A DNA stretch of 64,000 nt from Rhodobacter huangdaonensis (GTDB lineage: Bacteria; Pseudomonadota; Alphaproteobacteria; Rhodobacterales; Rhodobacteraceae): the NCBI RefSeq assembly GCF_004022465.1, contig NZ_SAVA01000004.1, positions 1 through 64,000 of the forward strand. The letters run 5' to 3'. The notes under the pieces are model-generated. The model made no database searches. It was not told the DNA's origin and saw nothing but the letters and a program-made list of their open reading frames with translations. Position numbers and translations under genes: made by a program. Positions 23,977 through 33,512 of this stretch are shown here, piece after piece; positions within the stretch are counted from its first letter, which is position 1, and each line of letters starts with the position of its first letter.

Positions 23977-26620
23977 AGGGCTTGAGCAGGGCCCGGAGGC
24001 CATAGAGAGCCTCCATCGCCTGTTTCGGCGTCATCTCGTCGGGGTTGATGTCGCGCAGCGCCGCCTCGATGGCCGCGCTTTCGGGGGCCGCGGGTGCGGG
24101 CGCCGGATGCGCCGCGGCCGAGAAGAGCGGCAGGTCGTCGATGACCATCTGCTTCTTGCCGCCGCCCTCGCGGTCGCCCTGTTCGAGCGCCTCGAGCACG
24201 ACACGGGCGCGCGCCACCACGCTTTCGGGCAGGCCCGCAAGCCGCGCCACCTGCACGCCATAGCTGCGATCGGCCGCGCCCTTCTTCACCTCGTGCAGGA
24301 AGATCACCTCGCCCTGCCATTCCTTGACCGAGACGGTGGCGTTCTCGACCCCGTCGAGCTTCGCCGAAAGCGCCGTCATCTCGTGGTAATGGGTGGCGAA
24401 GAGCGCGCGGCAGCGGTTCACCCCGTGCAGGTGTTCGAGCACCGCCCAGGCGATCGACAGCCCGTCATAGGTCGCGGTGCCGCGGCCGATCTCGTCCAGG
24501 ATGACAAGGGCGCGGTCGTCGGCCTGATTGAGGATCGCCGCGGTCTCGACCATCTCGACCATGAAGGTCGACCGCCCGCGGGCAAGGTCATCGGCGGCGC
24601 CGACGCGCGAGAACAGTTGGCTCACAAGGCCGATATGGGCGCGGCGTGCGGGCACGAAGCTGCCGGCCTGCGCCAGCAGCGCGATCAGCGCGTTTTGCCG
24701 CAGGAAGGTCGATTTGCCGGCCATGTTCGGGCCGGTCAGCAGCCAGATCGCCGGCGTCTCGCCCGAGGTCAGGGCGCAGTCGTTGGCGATGAAGGGCTCA
24801 CCCGAGCGTTTCAGCGCGGCCTCGACCACCGGGTGGCGGCCGCCCTCGATCTCGAAGGCGCGGCTCGCGTCCACCGTCGGCTCGACCCAGTCCTCGCCCG
24901 CGGCCAGGTCGGCGAAGGCGGCGGCGAGGTCGATCTCGGCAAGCGCGCGCGAGGCCTCGCCGATCGGCCCGGCATGGGCAAGAATGGCCTGCTTCAGGCT
25001 GTCATAGAGCCGTTTCTCGATCTCGAGAGCATGGTTGCCGGCGTTCAGGATCCGGGTTTCCAGCTCGCTCAGCTCGAGCGTGGTGAAGCGCACCTGGTTC
25101 GCCGTGGTCTGGCGGTGGATGAAGCGCTCGTTCAACGGCGCCGAAAGCATCCTCTCGGCATGGGTGGCGGTGGTCTCGATGAAATAACCGAGCACGTTGT
25201 TGTGCTTGATCTTCAGCGAGGCGATGCCGCTTTCCTCGACATATTGCGCCTGCATCCGGGCGATGACGCCGCGGCCCTCGTCGCGCAGCTGCCGGGTCTG
25301 ATCGAGCTCGGCGTCATAGCCCGGCGCGATGAAGCCGCCGTCACGGGCCAGAAGCGGCGGTTCGGCGACGAGCGCGGCGTCAAGAAGGGCGGCGAGGGCA
25401 TCATGGCCCACCAGCACCGCGGCCGCTTCGGCCAGAAGCGCCGGCGGTTCCACCGGGGCAAGGCTTTCGGCGATGCGCCCGGCCTGGTCGAGCCCGTTGC
25501 GGATCGCCGCCATGTCGCGCGGACCGCCGCGGTCGAGCGAGAGCCGGCTCAGCGCGCGGTCGATGTCGGGGCAGCGCCGCAGATCGGCGCGCAGATCCTC
25601 GGAAAATCGACCCTGTTCCAGCAGAAAACGCACTGCATCATGGCGCGCATGGATCTGGTTCAGGTCGCGCGAGGGGGCCGAGATGCGCCGTTCCAGCAGC
25701 CGCGCCCCGGCGGCGGTCACGGTGCGGTCGAGGGTGGTCAGCAGCGAGCCCTCGCGCCCGCCCGACAGCGCCTGCGTCAGCTCGAGGTTGCGCCTTGTGG
25801 CGGCGTCGATCTGCATCAGGCTGCCTGCCTCTTCGCGCAGCGGCCGGCGCAGCAGCGGCAGCTTGCCGCGCTGCGTCAGCTCGAGATAGTCGACGATCGC
25901 CCCCATGGCCGAGATCTCGGCGCGCGAGAAGCTGCCGAAGGCATCGAGCGAGCCGACCGAGAACAGGCCCAGCAACCGCCGCTCGGCGCCCTGGCTGTCA
26001 AAGCTTGCGCGTCCGAGCGGGGTCAGCGCCGCCTTCAGATCAGAGACGATCTCGGCGCAATCGGCCTCGCGCGCTTCGCTCACCAGCACCTCGCGCGGGG
26101 CAAGGCGGGCAAGTTCGGGTGCCAGCCGGGTCAGCGGGCAGGGCATCACCCGGAACTCGCCGGTCGAGATGTCGACCCAGGCCAGCGCGCCGTCGCCGTG
26201 CATCTCGCTCCAGGCGGCCAGGAAGTTGTGGCGCCGCGCCTCGAGCAGGCTTTCCTCGGTCAGCGTGCCGGGGGTGACAAGGCGCACCACGTCGCGCTTC
26301 ACCACCGATTTCGCGCCGCGCTTCTTCGCCTCGGCGGGGTCTTCGAGCTGTTCGGCGATGGCGACGCGGAAGCCCTTGCGAATGAGCGTCAGCAGATAGC
26401 CCTCGGCGGCATGGATCGGCACGCCGCACATCGGGATATCCTCGCCCAGATGCAGCCCGCGTTTCGTCAGCGCGATGTCGAGCGCGGCGGCCGCGGCGAC
26501 GGCATCGTCGAAGAACATTTCGTAGAAGTCGCCCATCCGGTAGAACAGCAGTGCCCCCGGGTTCGCTTCCTTGATTGCGAGATATTGCGCCATCATCGGC
26601 GTGATTGTCGGCTCTGCCAT
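23975..26620 (-). CDS. mutS: DNA mismatch repair protein MutS
   Basis: Recognises mismatches and small loops and starts methyl- or nick-directed repair with MutL. The 881-residue product has the mismatch-reading Phe-x-Glu in DFYEMF near residue 33, the connector and lever domains, and the C-terminal ATPase with Walker A GPNMAGKST near 628-636, the DEIGRGTATYDG Walker B/signature and the FATHYHEM switch. Length matches MutS1. It converges on grpE and diverges from maeB. Confidence 0.97.
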   Translation of the reverse strand: MAEPTITPMMAQYLAIKEANPGALLFYRMGDFYEMFFDDAVAAAAALDIALTKRGLHLGEDIPMCGVPIHAAEGYLLTLIRKGFRVAIAEQLEDPAEAKKRGAKSVVKRDVVRLVTPGTLTEESLLEARRHNFLAAWSEMHGDGALAWVDISTGEFRVMPCPLTRLAPELARLAPREVLVSEAREADCAEIVSDLKAALTPLGRASFDSQGAERRLLGLFSVGSLDAFGSFSRAEISAMGAIVDYLELTQRGKLPLLRRPLREEAGSLMQIDAATRRNLELTQALSGGREGSLLTTLDRTVTAAGARLLERRISAPSRDLNQIHARHDAVRFLLEQGRFSEDLRADLRRCPDIDRALSRLSLDRGGPRDMAAIRNGLDQAGRIAESLAPVEPPALLAEAAAVLVGHDALAALLDAALVAEPPLLARDGGFIAPGYDAELDQTRQLRDEGRGVIARMQAQYVEESGIASLKIKHNNVLGYFIETTATHAERMLSAPLNERFIHRQTTANQVRFTTLELSELETRILNAGNHALEIEKRLYDSLKQAILAHAGPIGEASRALAEIDLAAAFADLAAGEDWVEPTVDASRAFEIEGGRHPVVEAALKRSGEPFIANDCALTSGETPAIWLLTGPNMAGKSTFLRQNALIALLAQAGSFVPARRAHIGLVSQLFSRVGAADDLARGRSTFMVEMVETAAILNQADDRALVILDEIGRGTATYDGLSIAWAVLEHLHGVNRCRALFATHYHEMTALSAKLDGVENATVSVKEWQGEVIFLHEVKKGAADRSYGVQVARLAGLPESVVARARVVLEALEQGDREGGGKKQMVIDDLPLFSAAAHPAPAPAAPESAAIEAALRDINPDEMTPKQAMEALYGLRALLKP

Positions 26621-26640
26621 GCTTTCCCCCGTTTGGCGCG

Positions 26641-26669
26641 ACCCTACAAAAGGCGGAATCCGGGTGCAA
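26641..26669 (-). promoter_or_regulatory. Possible sigma-70-type promoter for mutS
   Basis: On the minus strand TTGCAC (26669-26664) and TAGGGT (26646-26641) have a 17-bp spacer. The start would lie about 15 bases before the mutS ATG. A moderate match in the only space between mutS and maeB. Confidence 0.35.
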
Positions 26670-26731
26670 ATCCATTGAGACGCTCGGAAGGGAACGCTAT
26701 GAGGAAGCGCCTATCGGAGGAGTTCGGCCCC

Positions 26732-28999
26732 ATGTCCAGCAAGAACCGCATCACGCCCGAAGAGGCGCTGGCGTATCATCTCGACCCGAAGCCCGGGAAA
26801 TACGAGATCACGGCGACGAAGCCGATGACGACGCAGCGCGATCTGAGCCTTGCCTACAGCCCGGGCGTCGCGGTTCCGGTCGAGGCGATCGCCGAGCGGC
26901 CGGAGACCGCCTATGACTATACCGTCAAGGGTAACATGGTGGCGATCATCTCGAACGGCACCGCCATCCTCGGCCTCGGCAATCTGGGCGCGCTTGCCTC
27001 GAAGCCGGTGATGGAAGGCAAGGCGGTGCTGTTCAAGCGCTTTGCCGACGTCAACGCCATCGACATCGAGCTTGATACCGAGGACCCGGACGAGATCATC
27101 AAGGCGGTGAGCCTGATGGGCCCGACCTTCGGCGGCATCAACCTCGAGGACATCAAGGCGCCGGAGTGCTTCATCATCGAGCAGCGGCTGAAGGAGATCA
27201 TGGACATTCCGGTGTTCCATGACGATCAGCACGGCACGGCGGTGATCTGCGCGGCCGGCCTGATCAACGCGCTCGAGCTGAGCGGCAAGAAGATCGAGGA
27301 TTGCAAGATCGTGCTGAACGGCGCGGGGGCGGCCGGCATCGCCTGCCTCGAGCTGATCAAGGCCATGGGCGCACAGCACGACAACTGCATCATGTGCGAC
27401 ACCAAGGGCGTGATCTGGCAGGGCCGCACCGAGGGCATGAACCAGTGGAAATCGGCGCATGCGGCGAAGACCGACGCGCGCACGCTGGAAGAGGCGATGG
27501 TGGGCGCCGACGTCTTCCTCGGCGTTTCGGCCAAGGGTGCGGTGACGCCCGAGATGGTGGCGAAGATGGCCGACAACCCGGTGATCTTCGCGATGGCGAA
27601 CCCCGATCCCGAGATCACCCCGGAAGAGGCGCATGGCGTGCGCCCCGATGCGATCGTGGCGACCGGCCGGTCGGATTATCCGAACCAGGTGAACAACGTT
27701 CTGGGCTTCCCCTATCTCTTCCGCGGCGCGCTCGACATCCATGCCCGCGCGATCAACGACGAGATGAAGATCGCCTGCGCCAAGGCCCTGGCCGAGCTGG
27801 CCCGCGAGGACGTGCCCGACGAGGTGGCGATCGCCTATGGCCGCAAGCTGACCTTCGGGCGCGACTACATCATCCCGACGCCCTTCGACCCGCGGCTGAT
27901 CCATGTGATCCCGCCCGCGGTCGCCAGGGCCGGGATGGACACCGGCGTCGCGCGCCGGCCGATCATCGACATGGAGGCCTATGTTCTGGGGCTGAAGACG
28001 CGGATGGACCCGACGGCGTCGATCCTGCAGGGCATCCAGGCGCGGGCGCGGCAGGCGCAGGCGACGATGATCTTCGCCGAGGGCGACGATCCGCGCGTGC
28101 TGCGCGCCGCGGTGGCCTATCAGCGCAACGGCATGGGCCGGGCGCTGGTCGTCGGCCGCGAGAGCGACGTGCGCGAGAAGCTCGACGCGGCAGGGCTCGG
28201 CGATGCCTATCGCGAGCTGACCGTGGTGAACTCGGCCAATTCGAAGCATATCGAGACCTACAAGGACTTCCTCTACACCCGGCTGCAGCGCCAAGGCGTG
28301 GACCGCGAGGATGCGCACAAGCTGGCCAACCGCGACCGCCACGTCTTCGCTGCGCTGATGCTGGCGCATGGCCATGGCGACGGCATGGTCACCGGCGCGA
28401 CGCGCAAGTCCGGCCATGTGATGGAGCTGATCAACAAGGTCTTCGACGCGCGTCCCTCGGACGGGGCGGTGGGGATCACCGCGCTGCTGCACAAGGGGCG
28501 TGTGGTGCTGATCGGCGACACGCTGGTGCACGAATGGCCCGACGAGCATGACCTTGCCGACATCGCCACCTCGGGGGCGCAGATCGCGCGGGCGCTCGGG
28601 CTCGAGCCGCGGGTGGCCTTCTGCTCGTTCTCGACCTTCGGCTATCCGGTGTCGGAACGGGCGACGAAGATGCACATCGCACCGCAGGTTCTGGATGAGC
28701 GCGGCGTCGATTTCGAGTATGATGGCGAAATGACCGTCGATGTTGCGCTGAACATGGAGCAGATGAAGAACTATCCGTTCTGCCGTCTGACCGGGCCGGC
28801 GAACGTGCTGGTGGTGCCGGCGCGGCATTCGGCTTCGATCTCGGTCAAGCTGATGCAGGAGATGGCCGGGGCGACGGTGATCGGTCCGATCCTGACCGGC
28901 GTGTCCGCGCCGATCCAGATCTGCTCGACGGTGTCGACGGTGAACGACATCCTGAACATGGCCGCGATCGCCGCCTGCAAGCTCGGCCAGCGGCGCTGA
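26732..28999 (+). CDS. maeB: NADP-dependent malic enzyme with C-terminal phosphotransacetylase-like domain
   Basis: Oxidative decarboxylation of malate to pyruvate with NADPH formation. The 755-residue product is the large bacterial MaeB form: malic enzyme domains at about 1-430 (SLAYSPGVAVPV, the Lys in GKAVLFKRFADVNAI, NGAGAAGIACLEL for NADP, FAMANPDPEI) and a phosphotransacetylase-like domain at about 430-755, which in this family is regulatory (acetyl-CoA sensing) rather than catalytic. The ATG at 26732 follows GGAGGAG with nine bases spacing; an ATG 33 bases upstream also has a plausible ribosome site. The very long open frame extending further upstream across mutS is a GC-driven artefact. 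Confidence 0.95.
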   Translation: MSSKNRITPEEALAYHLDPKPGKYEITATKPMTTQRDLSLAYSPGVAVPVEAIAERPETAYDYTVKGNMVAIISNGTAILGLGNLGALASKPVMEGKAVLFKRFADVNAIDIELDTEDPDEIIKAVSLMGPTFGGINLEDIKAPECFIIEQRLKEIMDIPVFHDDQHGTAVICAAGLINALELSGKKIEDCKIVLNGAGAAGIACLELIKAMGAQHDNCIMCDTKGVIWQGRTEGMNQWKSAHAAKTDARTLEEAMVGADVFLGVSAKGAVTPEMVAKMADNPVIFAMANPDPEITPEEAHGVRPDAIVATGRSDYPNQVNNVLGFPYLFRGALDIHARAINDEMKIACAKALAELAREDVPDEVAIAYGRKLTFGRDYIIPTPFDPRLIHVIPPAVARAGMDTGVARRPIIDMEAYVLGLKTRMDPTASILQGIQARARQAQATMIFAEGDDPRVLRAAVAYQRNGMGRALVVGRESDVREKLDAAGLGDAYRELTVVNSANSKHIETYKDFLYTRLQRQGVDREDAHKLANRDRHVFAALMLAHGHGDGMVTGATRKSGHVMELINKVFDARPSDGAVGITALLHKGRVVLIGDTLVHEWPDEHDLADIATSGAQIARALGLEPRVAFCSFSTFGYPVSERATKMHIAPQVLDERGVDFEYDGEMTVDVALNMEQMKNYPFCRLTGPANVLVVPARHSASISVKLMQEMAGATVIGPILTGVSAPIQICSTVSTVNDILNMAAIAACKLGQRR

Positions 29000-29007
29000 G
29001 CCCGGCC

Positions 29008-29057
29008 CCGGGGGCCGCGCGCCCCCGGACCCCCGCGAGGTATTTCGGGCAAGATGA
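29008..29057. repeat. GC hairpin plus Rhodobacterales-like intergenic motif, copy B
   Basis: CCGGGGGC and GCCCCCGG (29008-29015, 29021-29028) form a stem without a T tract, so it may slow or end maeB transcription only with help from Rho. It is followed by the GACCCCCGCGAGGTATTT-CGGGCAAGATGAA block that resembles copy A at 23944. The ATG in this block (29054) belongs to the motif, which argues for the later start of the next gene. Confidence 0.4.
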
Positions 29058-29068
29058 AAGGCAGCCGG

Positions 29069-29956
29069 ATGACGGTCTACACCTTGGGCTCGATCAATGC
29101 CGATCATCTCTACCGGTTGCCGCATCTGCCGGCGCCGGGCGAGACGCTGGCGGCGCTGTCCTATTCCGTCGGGCTCGGCGGCAAGGGCGCGAACCAGTCG
29201 GTGGCGCTGGCCCGGGCCGGGGCGGATGTGCGCCACATCGGTGCCGTCGGCGCCGACGGGCTGTGGATGGTGGCGCGGCTGACCGAGGCGGGGGTCGATT
29301 GCGCGGCGGTGTCCGAGGTCGAGGGCGCCTCGGGCCATGCGATCATCGCGGTCGATGCGGCGGGCGAGAACGCCATTCTGCTGCATCCGGGCGCGAATCG
29401 GATGATCGGTGCGGAGATGGTGCGCGCGGCGCTGGAAGGCGCCCGCCCGGGCGACACGCTGGTATTGCAGAACGAGACCTCGGCCCAGGTCGAGGCGGCG
29501 CGGATCGGGCAGGAACAGGGTCTGTTCGTCGTCTATTCCGCCGCCCCTTTCGAGGCCGAGGCGGTCGCGGCGGTGCTGCCCTATCTGTCGCTTCTGATCA
29601 TGAACGAGGTCGAGGCGGCGCAGCTGTGCTCGGCGCTGTCGGTGACCTTCGAGGCGCTGACGGTGCCGCATGTGGTGGTCACCCGGGGCGCGCGCGGGGC
29701 CGAGTGGCACGACCGTGCGGGTGCCGTGGTGCACCATGCGCCGGCCTTTGCAGTGACGCCGGTCGACACCACCGCGGCGGGCGACACCTTTGCGGGCTAT
29801 CTGGTCGCCGGGCTGGCCGGGGGGCTTGGCCCCGAGGCCGCGATGCGGCTTGCCTCGGGCGCCGCGGCGCTGAAGGTGACACGGGCGGGAACGGCCGATG
29901 CCATCCCCGCCCGCGATGAGGTCATGCGCTTTCTTGCGGCTCAGCCGAGCGAATAG
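29069..29956 (+). CDS. rbsK: Ribokinase-like sugar kinase (PfkB family)
   Basis: Probable ribokinase, phosphorylating ribose or a similar sugar or nucleoside with ATP. The 295-residue product has the N-terminal GSINADH and GGKGANQSVALARAG motifs of ribokinases (the GG hinge around residues 33-45) and the C-terminal PfkB signature DTTAAGDTFAGYL, where Asp of AAGD is the catalytic base. No ribose transporter or regulator is adjacent, so substrate is not proven. The start at 29069 (MTVYTLGSINADH) is preferred over the ATG at 29054. Its end overlaps the convergent phoB by 16 bp. Confidence 0.82.
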   Translation: MTVYTLGSINADHLYRLPHLPAPGETLAALSYSVGLGGKGANQSVALARAGADVRHIGAVGADGLWMVARLTEAGVDCAAVSEVEGASGHAIIAVDAAGENAILLHPGANRMIGAEMVRAALEGARPGDTLVLQNETSAQVEAARIGQEQGLFVVYSAAPFEAEAVAAVLPYLSLLIMNEVEAAQLCSALSVTFEALTVPHVVVTRGARGAEWHDRAGAVVHHAPAFAVTPVDTTAAGDTFAGYLVAGLAGGLGPEAAMRLASGAAALKVTRAGTADAIPARDEVMRFLAAQPSE

Positions 29957-30633
29957 CCGGTGCCGCGCACGGTGCGCACCGGATCCGCCCCGCCATTCGT
30001 CATCAGCGCCTTGCGCAGCCGCCCGACATGCACGTCGATGGTGCGGGTGTCGACGTAGATGTCGCGGCCCCAGACCCGGTCGAGCAGCTGATCGCGGGTC
30101 CAGACCCGGCCGGGCTTCTCCATCAGGGTCGAGAGCAGCCGGAACTCGGTCGGGCCGAGTTTCAGCGGCGCACCGTTGCGGAAGACGCGGTGCTCGGCGG
30201 CGTCGAGGATGATGTCCTCGAACTGCAGCCGCTCGCCCATCGTCGCCGGGCGGGTGCGGCGCAGCTGGGTGCGCAGCCGCGCCATCAGCTCCACCACCGA
30301 ATAGGGCTTTACCACGTAGTCGTCGGCGCCGGTCTCGAGGCCGCGCACGCGGTCGGCCTCTTCGGAGCGGGCCGAAAGCATGATGATCGGGATCGAACGG
30401 GTCTCGGGGCTGGCCTTCACGCGCCGGCAGATCTCGATTCCCGAGACATTGGGCAGCATCCAGTCGAGCACGATCAGGTCAGGTTTTTCCTCCTTGACCA
30501 TCAGCAGCGCCTCGTCGCCATTCACTGCCATGGCGACGCGGAATCCCTCGGCCTCGAGGTTGTATTGCAAAACCTCACGCTGGGCCGATTCATCCTCGAC
30601 CACCAGCACGCAGGGCTGTTGGGCGGGGCTCAT
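29941..30633 (-). CDS. phoB: Phosphate regulon response regulator PhoB
   Basis: OmpR-family regulator that binds Pho boxes when phosphate is scarce. The 230-residue product has a receiver domain with Asp57 as phosphoacceptor (IVLDWMLP) and a C-terminal winged helix around 130-228 ending RTVRGTGYSLG. It is last in pstS-pstC-pstA-pstB-phoU-phoB, starts just after phoU with a GGAGG site, and probably activates its own operon through the Pho box at 36172. The partner kinase PhoR is not in the window. Confidence 0.95.
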   Translation of the reverse strand: MSPAQQPCVLVVEDESAQREVLQYNLEAEGFRVAMAVNGDEALLMVKEEKPDLIVLDWMLPNVSGIEICRRVKASPETRSIPIIMLSARSEEADRVRGLETGADDYVVKPYSVVELMARLRTQLRRTRPATMGERLQFEDIILDAAEHRVFRNGAPLKLGPTEFRLLSTLMEKPGRVWTRDQLLDRVWGRDIYVDTRTIDVHVGRLRKALMTNGGADPVRTVRGTGYSLG

Positions 30634-30636
30634 GCG

Positions 30637-31344
30637 TCAGTCCTCCACCTTGTCCAGGGTCACGCTGTCCGACTTCGGCCGGTCCTCGTCGGGCATCTCG
30701 CCGGTGACGAGATAGATCACCTGCTCGGCGATGCCGGTGGCAAGGTCGCCCATCCGCTCGATGTTCTTCGCGATGAAATGCAGGTGCATGCAGGCGGTGA
30801 TGTTGCGCGGATCTTCCAGCATGTAGGTCAGGAATTCACGAAACAGCGCGTTGTACATCTGGTCGACCTCGATGTCGCGCGAGCGGACATCGGCGGCAAG
30901 ATTCTCGTCGCGCTGTATATAGCTGTCGATGGCGTCCTTCAGCATCGCCTCGACCGCCTGCGCCATGCGCCGGATCGCGCCGGCCGAGCCGCTGATCGTC
31001 GGCATCTGCGACAGCACCTGGGTGCGCTTGGCGATGTTCTTCGAATAATCCCCGACGCGCTCGAGGCTGCCCGAGATCTTGATCACCGAAAGCGCGACGC
31101 GCAGGTCGGAGGCGGCGGGCGAGCGCAGCGCGATCAGCCGCGCGGCCTCCTCGTTGATCTGCTCCTCGAGCTTGTCCACCGCCTTGTCACGGCCGCGGAC
31201 GGTCTCGGCGAGCTCTTCATCGCGGGTTTCGAGGGCCTGGGCGGCGTCGAGAAGCTGGGCCTCGACGAGGCCGCCCATCTTCACGACCATCGCCTGAACG
31301 GCCTCGAGGTCGCGGTCGAAAGAGGAAACGATATGCTGGCTCAT
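30637..31344 (-). CDS. phoU: Phosphate signalling protein PhoU
   Basis: Peripheral regulator that links PstSCAB activity to PhoR and damps the Pho response when phosphate is plentiful. The 235-residue all-helical product carries two PhoU repeats, each with E/D-x3-D metal-binding-like motifs (RVGDYSKNIAKR near 95-106 and RMGDLATGIAEQ near 205-216). The ATG at 31344 follows GGAGAGACAC; the longer upstream frame is inside pstB. Between pstB and phoB. Confidence 0.94.
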   Translation of the reverse strand: MSQHIVSSFDRDLEAVQAMVVKMGGLVEAQLLDAAQALETRDEELAETVRGRDKAVDKLEEQINEEAARLIALRSPAASDLRVALSVIKISGSLERVGDYSKNIAKRTQVLSQMPTISGSAGAIRRMAQAVEAMLKDAIDSYIQRDENLAADVRSRDIEVDQMYNALFREFLTYMLEDPRNITACMHLHFIAKNIERMGDLATGIAEQVIYLVTGEMPDEDRPKSDSVTLDKVED

Positions 31345-31355
31345 GTGTCTCTCCG

Positions 31356-32153
31356 TCAGCCGATCCGGCCGGTGATGTAGCTCTCGGTGCGGGGATCCTT
31401 CGGGTTGGTGAAGATCTGCCCGGTCTCGCCGTATTCGACGAGATTGCCGAGGTGGAAGAAGGCGGTGCGCTGGCTGACGCGGGCGGCCTGCTGCATCGAG
31501 TGGGTGACGATCACCACCGAGAAGTTCTCGCGCAGCTCGTCGATCAGCTCCTCGACCTGCGCCGTGGCGATCGGGTCGAGGGCCGAGCAGGGCTCGTCCA
31601 TCAAGAGCACCTCGGGCGAGGTGGCGACGGCGCGGGCGATGCACAGGCGCTGTTGCTGACCACCCGAGAGGCCGGTGCCCGGCGCGTCGAGACGGTCCTT
31701 GACCTCGTTCCACAGCGCCGCCTTGCGCAGCGAGCCTTCGACGACTTCGTCGAGCTCGGCCTTGTTCTTGACGAGGCCATGGATCTTCGGGCCGTAGGCG
31801 ACGTTGTCATAGATGGATTTCGGGAAGGGGTTCGGTTTCTGGAACACCATCCCCACCCGGGCACGCAGCTGCACCGGGTCGACCTTCTTGTCATAGATGT
31901 CCTCGCCGTCGAGCAGGATCTCGCCCTCGACCCGGCAGATGTCGATGGTGTCGTTCATCCGGTTCAGGCAGCGCAGGAAGGTCGACTTGCCGCAGCCCGA
32001 CGGGCCGATGAAGGCGGTCACCGTCTTGTCGAGGATGTCGATGTGCACATCCTTGATCGCGTGCGAGGCGCCATAATAGACCTGCACGTCATGTGCGGCG
32101 ATCTTGATGTCCTTGGTCTCCACGGCTCTCTCCGTCAGTCGCATGTCGTTCAT
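31356..32153 (-). CDS. pstB: Phosphate ABC transporter ATPase PstB
   Basis: ATP-binding subunit of the high-affinity phosphate importer. The 265-residue product has Walker A GPSGCGKST (50-58), Q-loop FQKPNPFP, signature LSGGQQQR and Walker B VLLMDEPCSALDP, all typical of PstB. The ATG at 32153 lies eight bases after GAGGAG; the in-frame GTG nine bases upstream is too close to that site. Between pstA and phoU in the operon. Confidence 0.95.
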   Translation of the reverse strand: MNDMRLTERAVETKDIKIAAHDVQVYYGASHAIKDVHIDILDKTVTAFIGPSGCGKSTFLRCLNRMNDTIDICRVEGEILLDGEDIYDKKVDPVQLRARVGMVFQKPNPFPKSIYDNVAYGPKIHGLVKNKAELDEVVEGSLRKAALWNEVKDRLDAPGTGLSGGQQQRLCIARAVATSPEVLLMDEPCSALDPIATAQVEELIDELRENFSVVIVTHSMQQAARVSQRTAFFHLGNLVEYGETGQIFTNPKDPRTESYITGRIG

Positions 32154-32165
32154 GGTGGTCACTCC

Positions 32166-33512
32166 TCACCAGCGCCGCTCGAACTTGCGGCGCAGAACGA
32201 CCGCGAGCGAGTTCATCACGAGAAGGAAGACGAGCAGCACGATGATCGCCCCCGAGGCACGCTCGGTAAAGGCGGGATCGGCCCGCTGCGTCCAGCTGTA
32301 GATCTGCACCGGAATGGCCGAGGCAGGGTCGAAGAAGCCCTCGGGCGGGGCCGCGGGATAGTCGCGCACGAAGGCCACCATGCCGATCAGCAAGAGCGGC
32401 GCGGTCTCGCCGAGCGCCTGCGCCAGACCGATGATCGCGCCGGTCAGGATGCCCGGCATGGCGAGCGGCAGCACGTGGTGGAAGATCGTCTGCGTCTTCG
32501 AGGCGCCGACGCCGAGCGCGGCGTCCTTGATCGAGGGCGGCACCGATTTCAGCGCCGCGCGGGCCGGGATGATGATCCGCGGCAGCGTCATCAGCGTCAG
32601 CACGAGGCCACCGACCACCGAGGAGGACTGCGGCAGCCCGCCGAAGTTGATGAAGGCGGCGAGGCCGAGAATGCCGAAGACGATCGAGGGCACGGCGGCG
32701 AGGTTGGCGATGTTCACCTCGATCAGATCGGTGAAGCGGTTCTTCGGCGCGAATTCCTCGAGGTAGATCGAGGCGGCGACGCCGATCGGCAGCGACAGCA
32801 CCAGCACGATCAGCATCATGTAGAGCGAGCCGAGGATCGCAACGCCAAGGCCGGCGGCCTCCGGGCGCAGTTCCGAGGCATCGGGGCTGAAGATGAAGCC
32901 CGGGTTGAACTTCAGCGCGATCAGCCCGGCGTCGCGCATCGCCTGGGCGACCTGCAGCTGCTCCGGCGAGATGTTGCTGTCGAGCTTGGCGCTCGCCATC
33001 GTCACGCGGCCCTTGAAGAAGCCGTCGATGCGGCCGTTCGCCAGCGCGTCGAAGCTGACGGTGGTGCCGATCAGATCGGGGTTTGCCAGCACCAGATTGC
33101 GCAGCTGGGCGGGGGCTTCCTTCGAGATCAGGCCGCCGACGTCCTTCGCCTTCATCCCGGCGGGGAGCAGGGCCTTTTCGGACAGCTCGGCGGTCAGCGC
33201 GTCCTGCAGCAGTTTGCCATAGGCGATCGTCGTCACCTTGGCGATCGCGGCGGGGTCGCGGTTGCCTTCCTTGTCGAGCACGGCGGCATCGAGCGGCACC
33301 TGCATCGTCAGAACGCTCTGCCGGAAGGCGCCAAGACCCGAGCCGAGCACCGAGCTCAGCAGCACGACGAGCGCGAGCAGGCCGAAGCCGACAGCGGCGA
33401 TGCCGTAAAGGCGAAAGCGCTTTTCGGAGGCATTGCGGCGCTTCGTGCGGGGGTCGATGGTGTAAAGCGAAGAGCGGGTCTTCGCGGGGGTATTCGTGGC
33501 CTCGGCGGTCAT
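32166..33512 (-). CDS. pstA: Phosphate ABC transporter permease PstA
   Basis: Membrane subunit of the phosphate importer. The 448-residue product is longer than the enterobacterial PstA (about 300): a first membrane helix near 35-57 is followed by a large extra region of roughly 150 residues (about 60-220), probably periplasmic and corresponding to the N-terminal extension known from alphaproteobacterial PstA, before the permease domain with six helices and the EAA-type loop ALGVGASKTQTIFHHVLPLAMPG-like residues. Start overlaps the pstC stop as ATGA. Confidence 0.94.
   Translation of the reverse strand: MTAEATNTPAKTRSSLYTIDPRTKRRNASEKRFRLYGIAAVGFGLLALVVLLSSVLGSGLGAFRQSVLTMQVPLDAAVLDKEGNRDPAAIAKVTTIAYGKLLQDALTAELSEKALLPAGMKAKDVGGLISKEAPAQLRNLVLANPDLIGTTVSFDALANGRIDGFFKGRVTMASAKLDSNISPEQLQVAQAMRDAGLIALKFNPGFIFSPDASELRPEAAGLGVAILGSLYMMLIVLVLSLPIGVAASIYLEEFAPKNRFTDLIEVNIANLAAVPSIVFGILGLAAFINFGGLPQSSSVVGGLVLTLMTLPRIIIPARAALKSVPPSIKDAALGVGASKTQTIFHHVLPLAMPGILTGAIIGLAQALGETAPLLLIGMVAFVRDYPAAPPEGFFDPASAIPVQIYSWTQRADPAFTERASGAIIVLLVFLLVMNSLAVVLRRKFERRW

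Noticed and set aside
24107..28999. A 1630-codon open frame covering the mutS region and maeB
   Set aside because: The first 880 codons lie antisense to mutS and have no family similarity; only the part from 26732 is maeB. High GC and lack of stops explain the extension.
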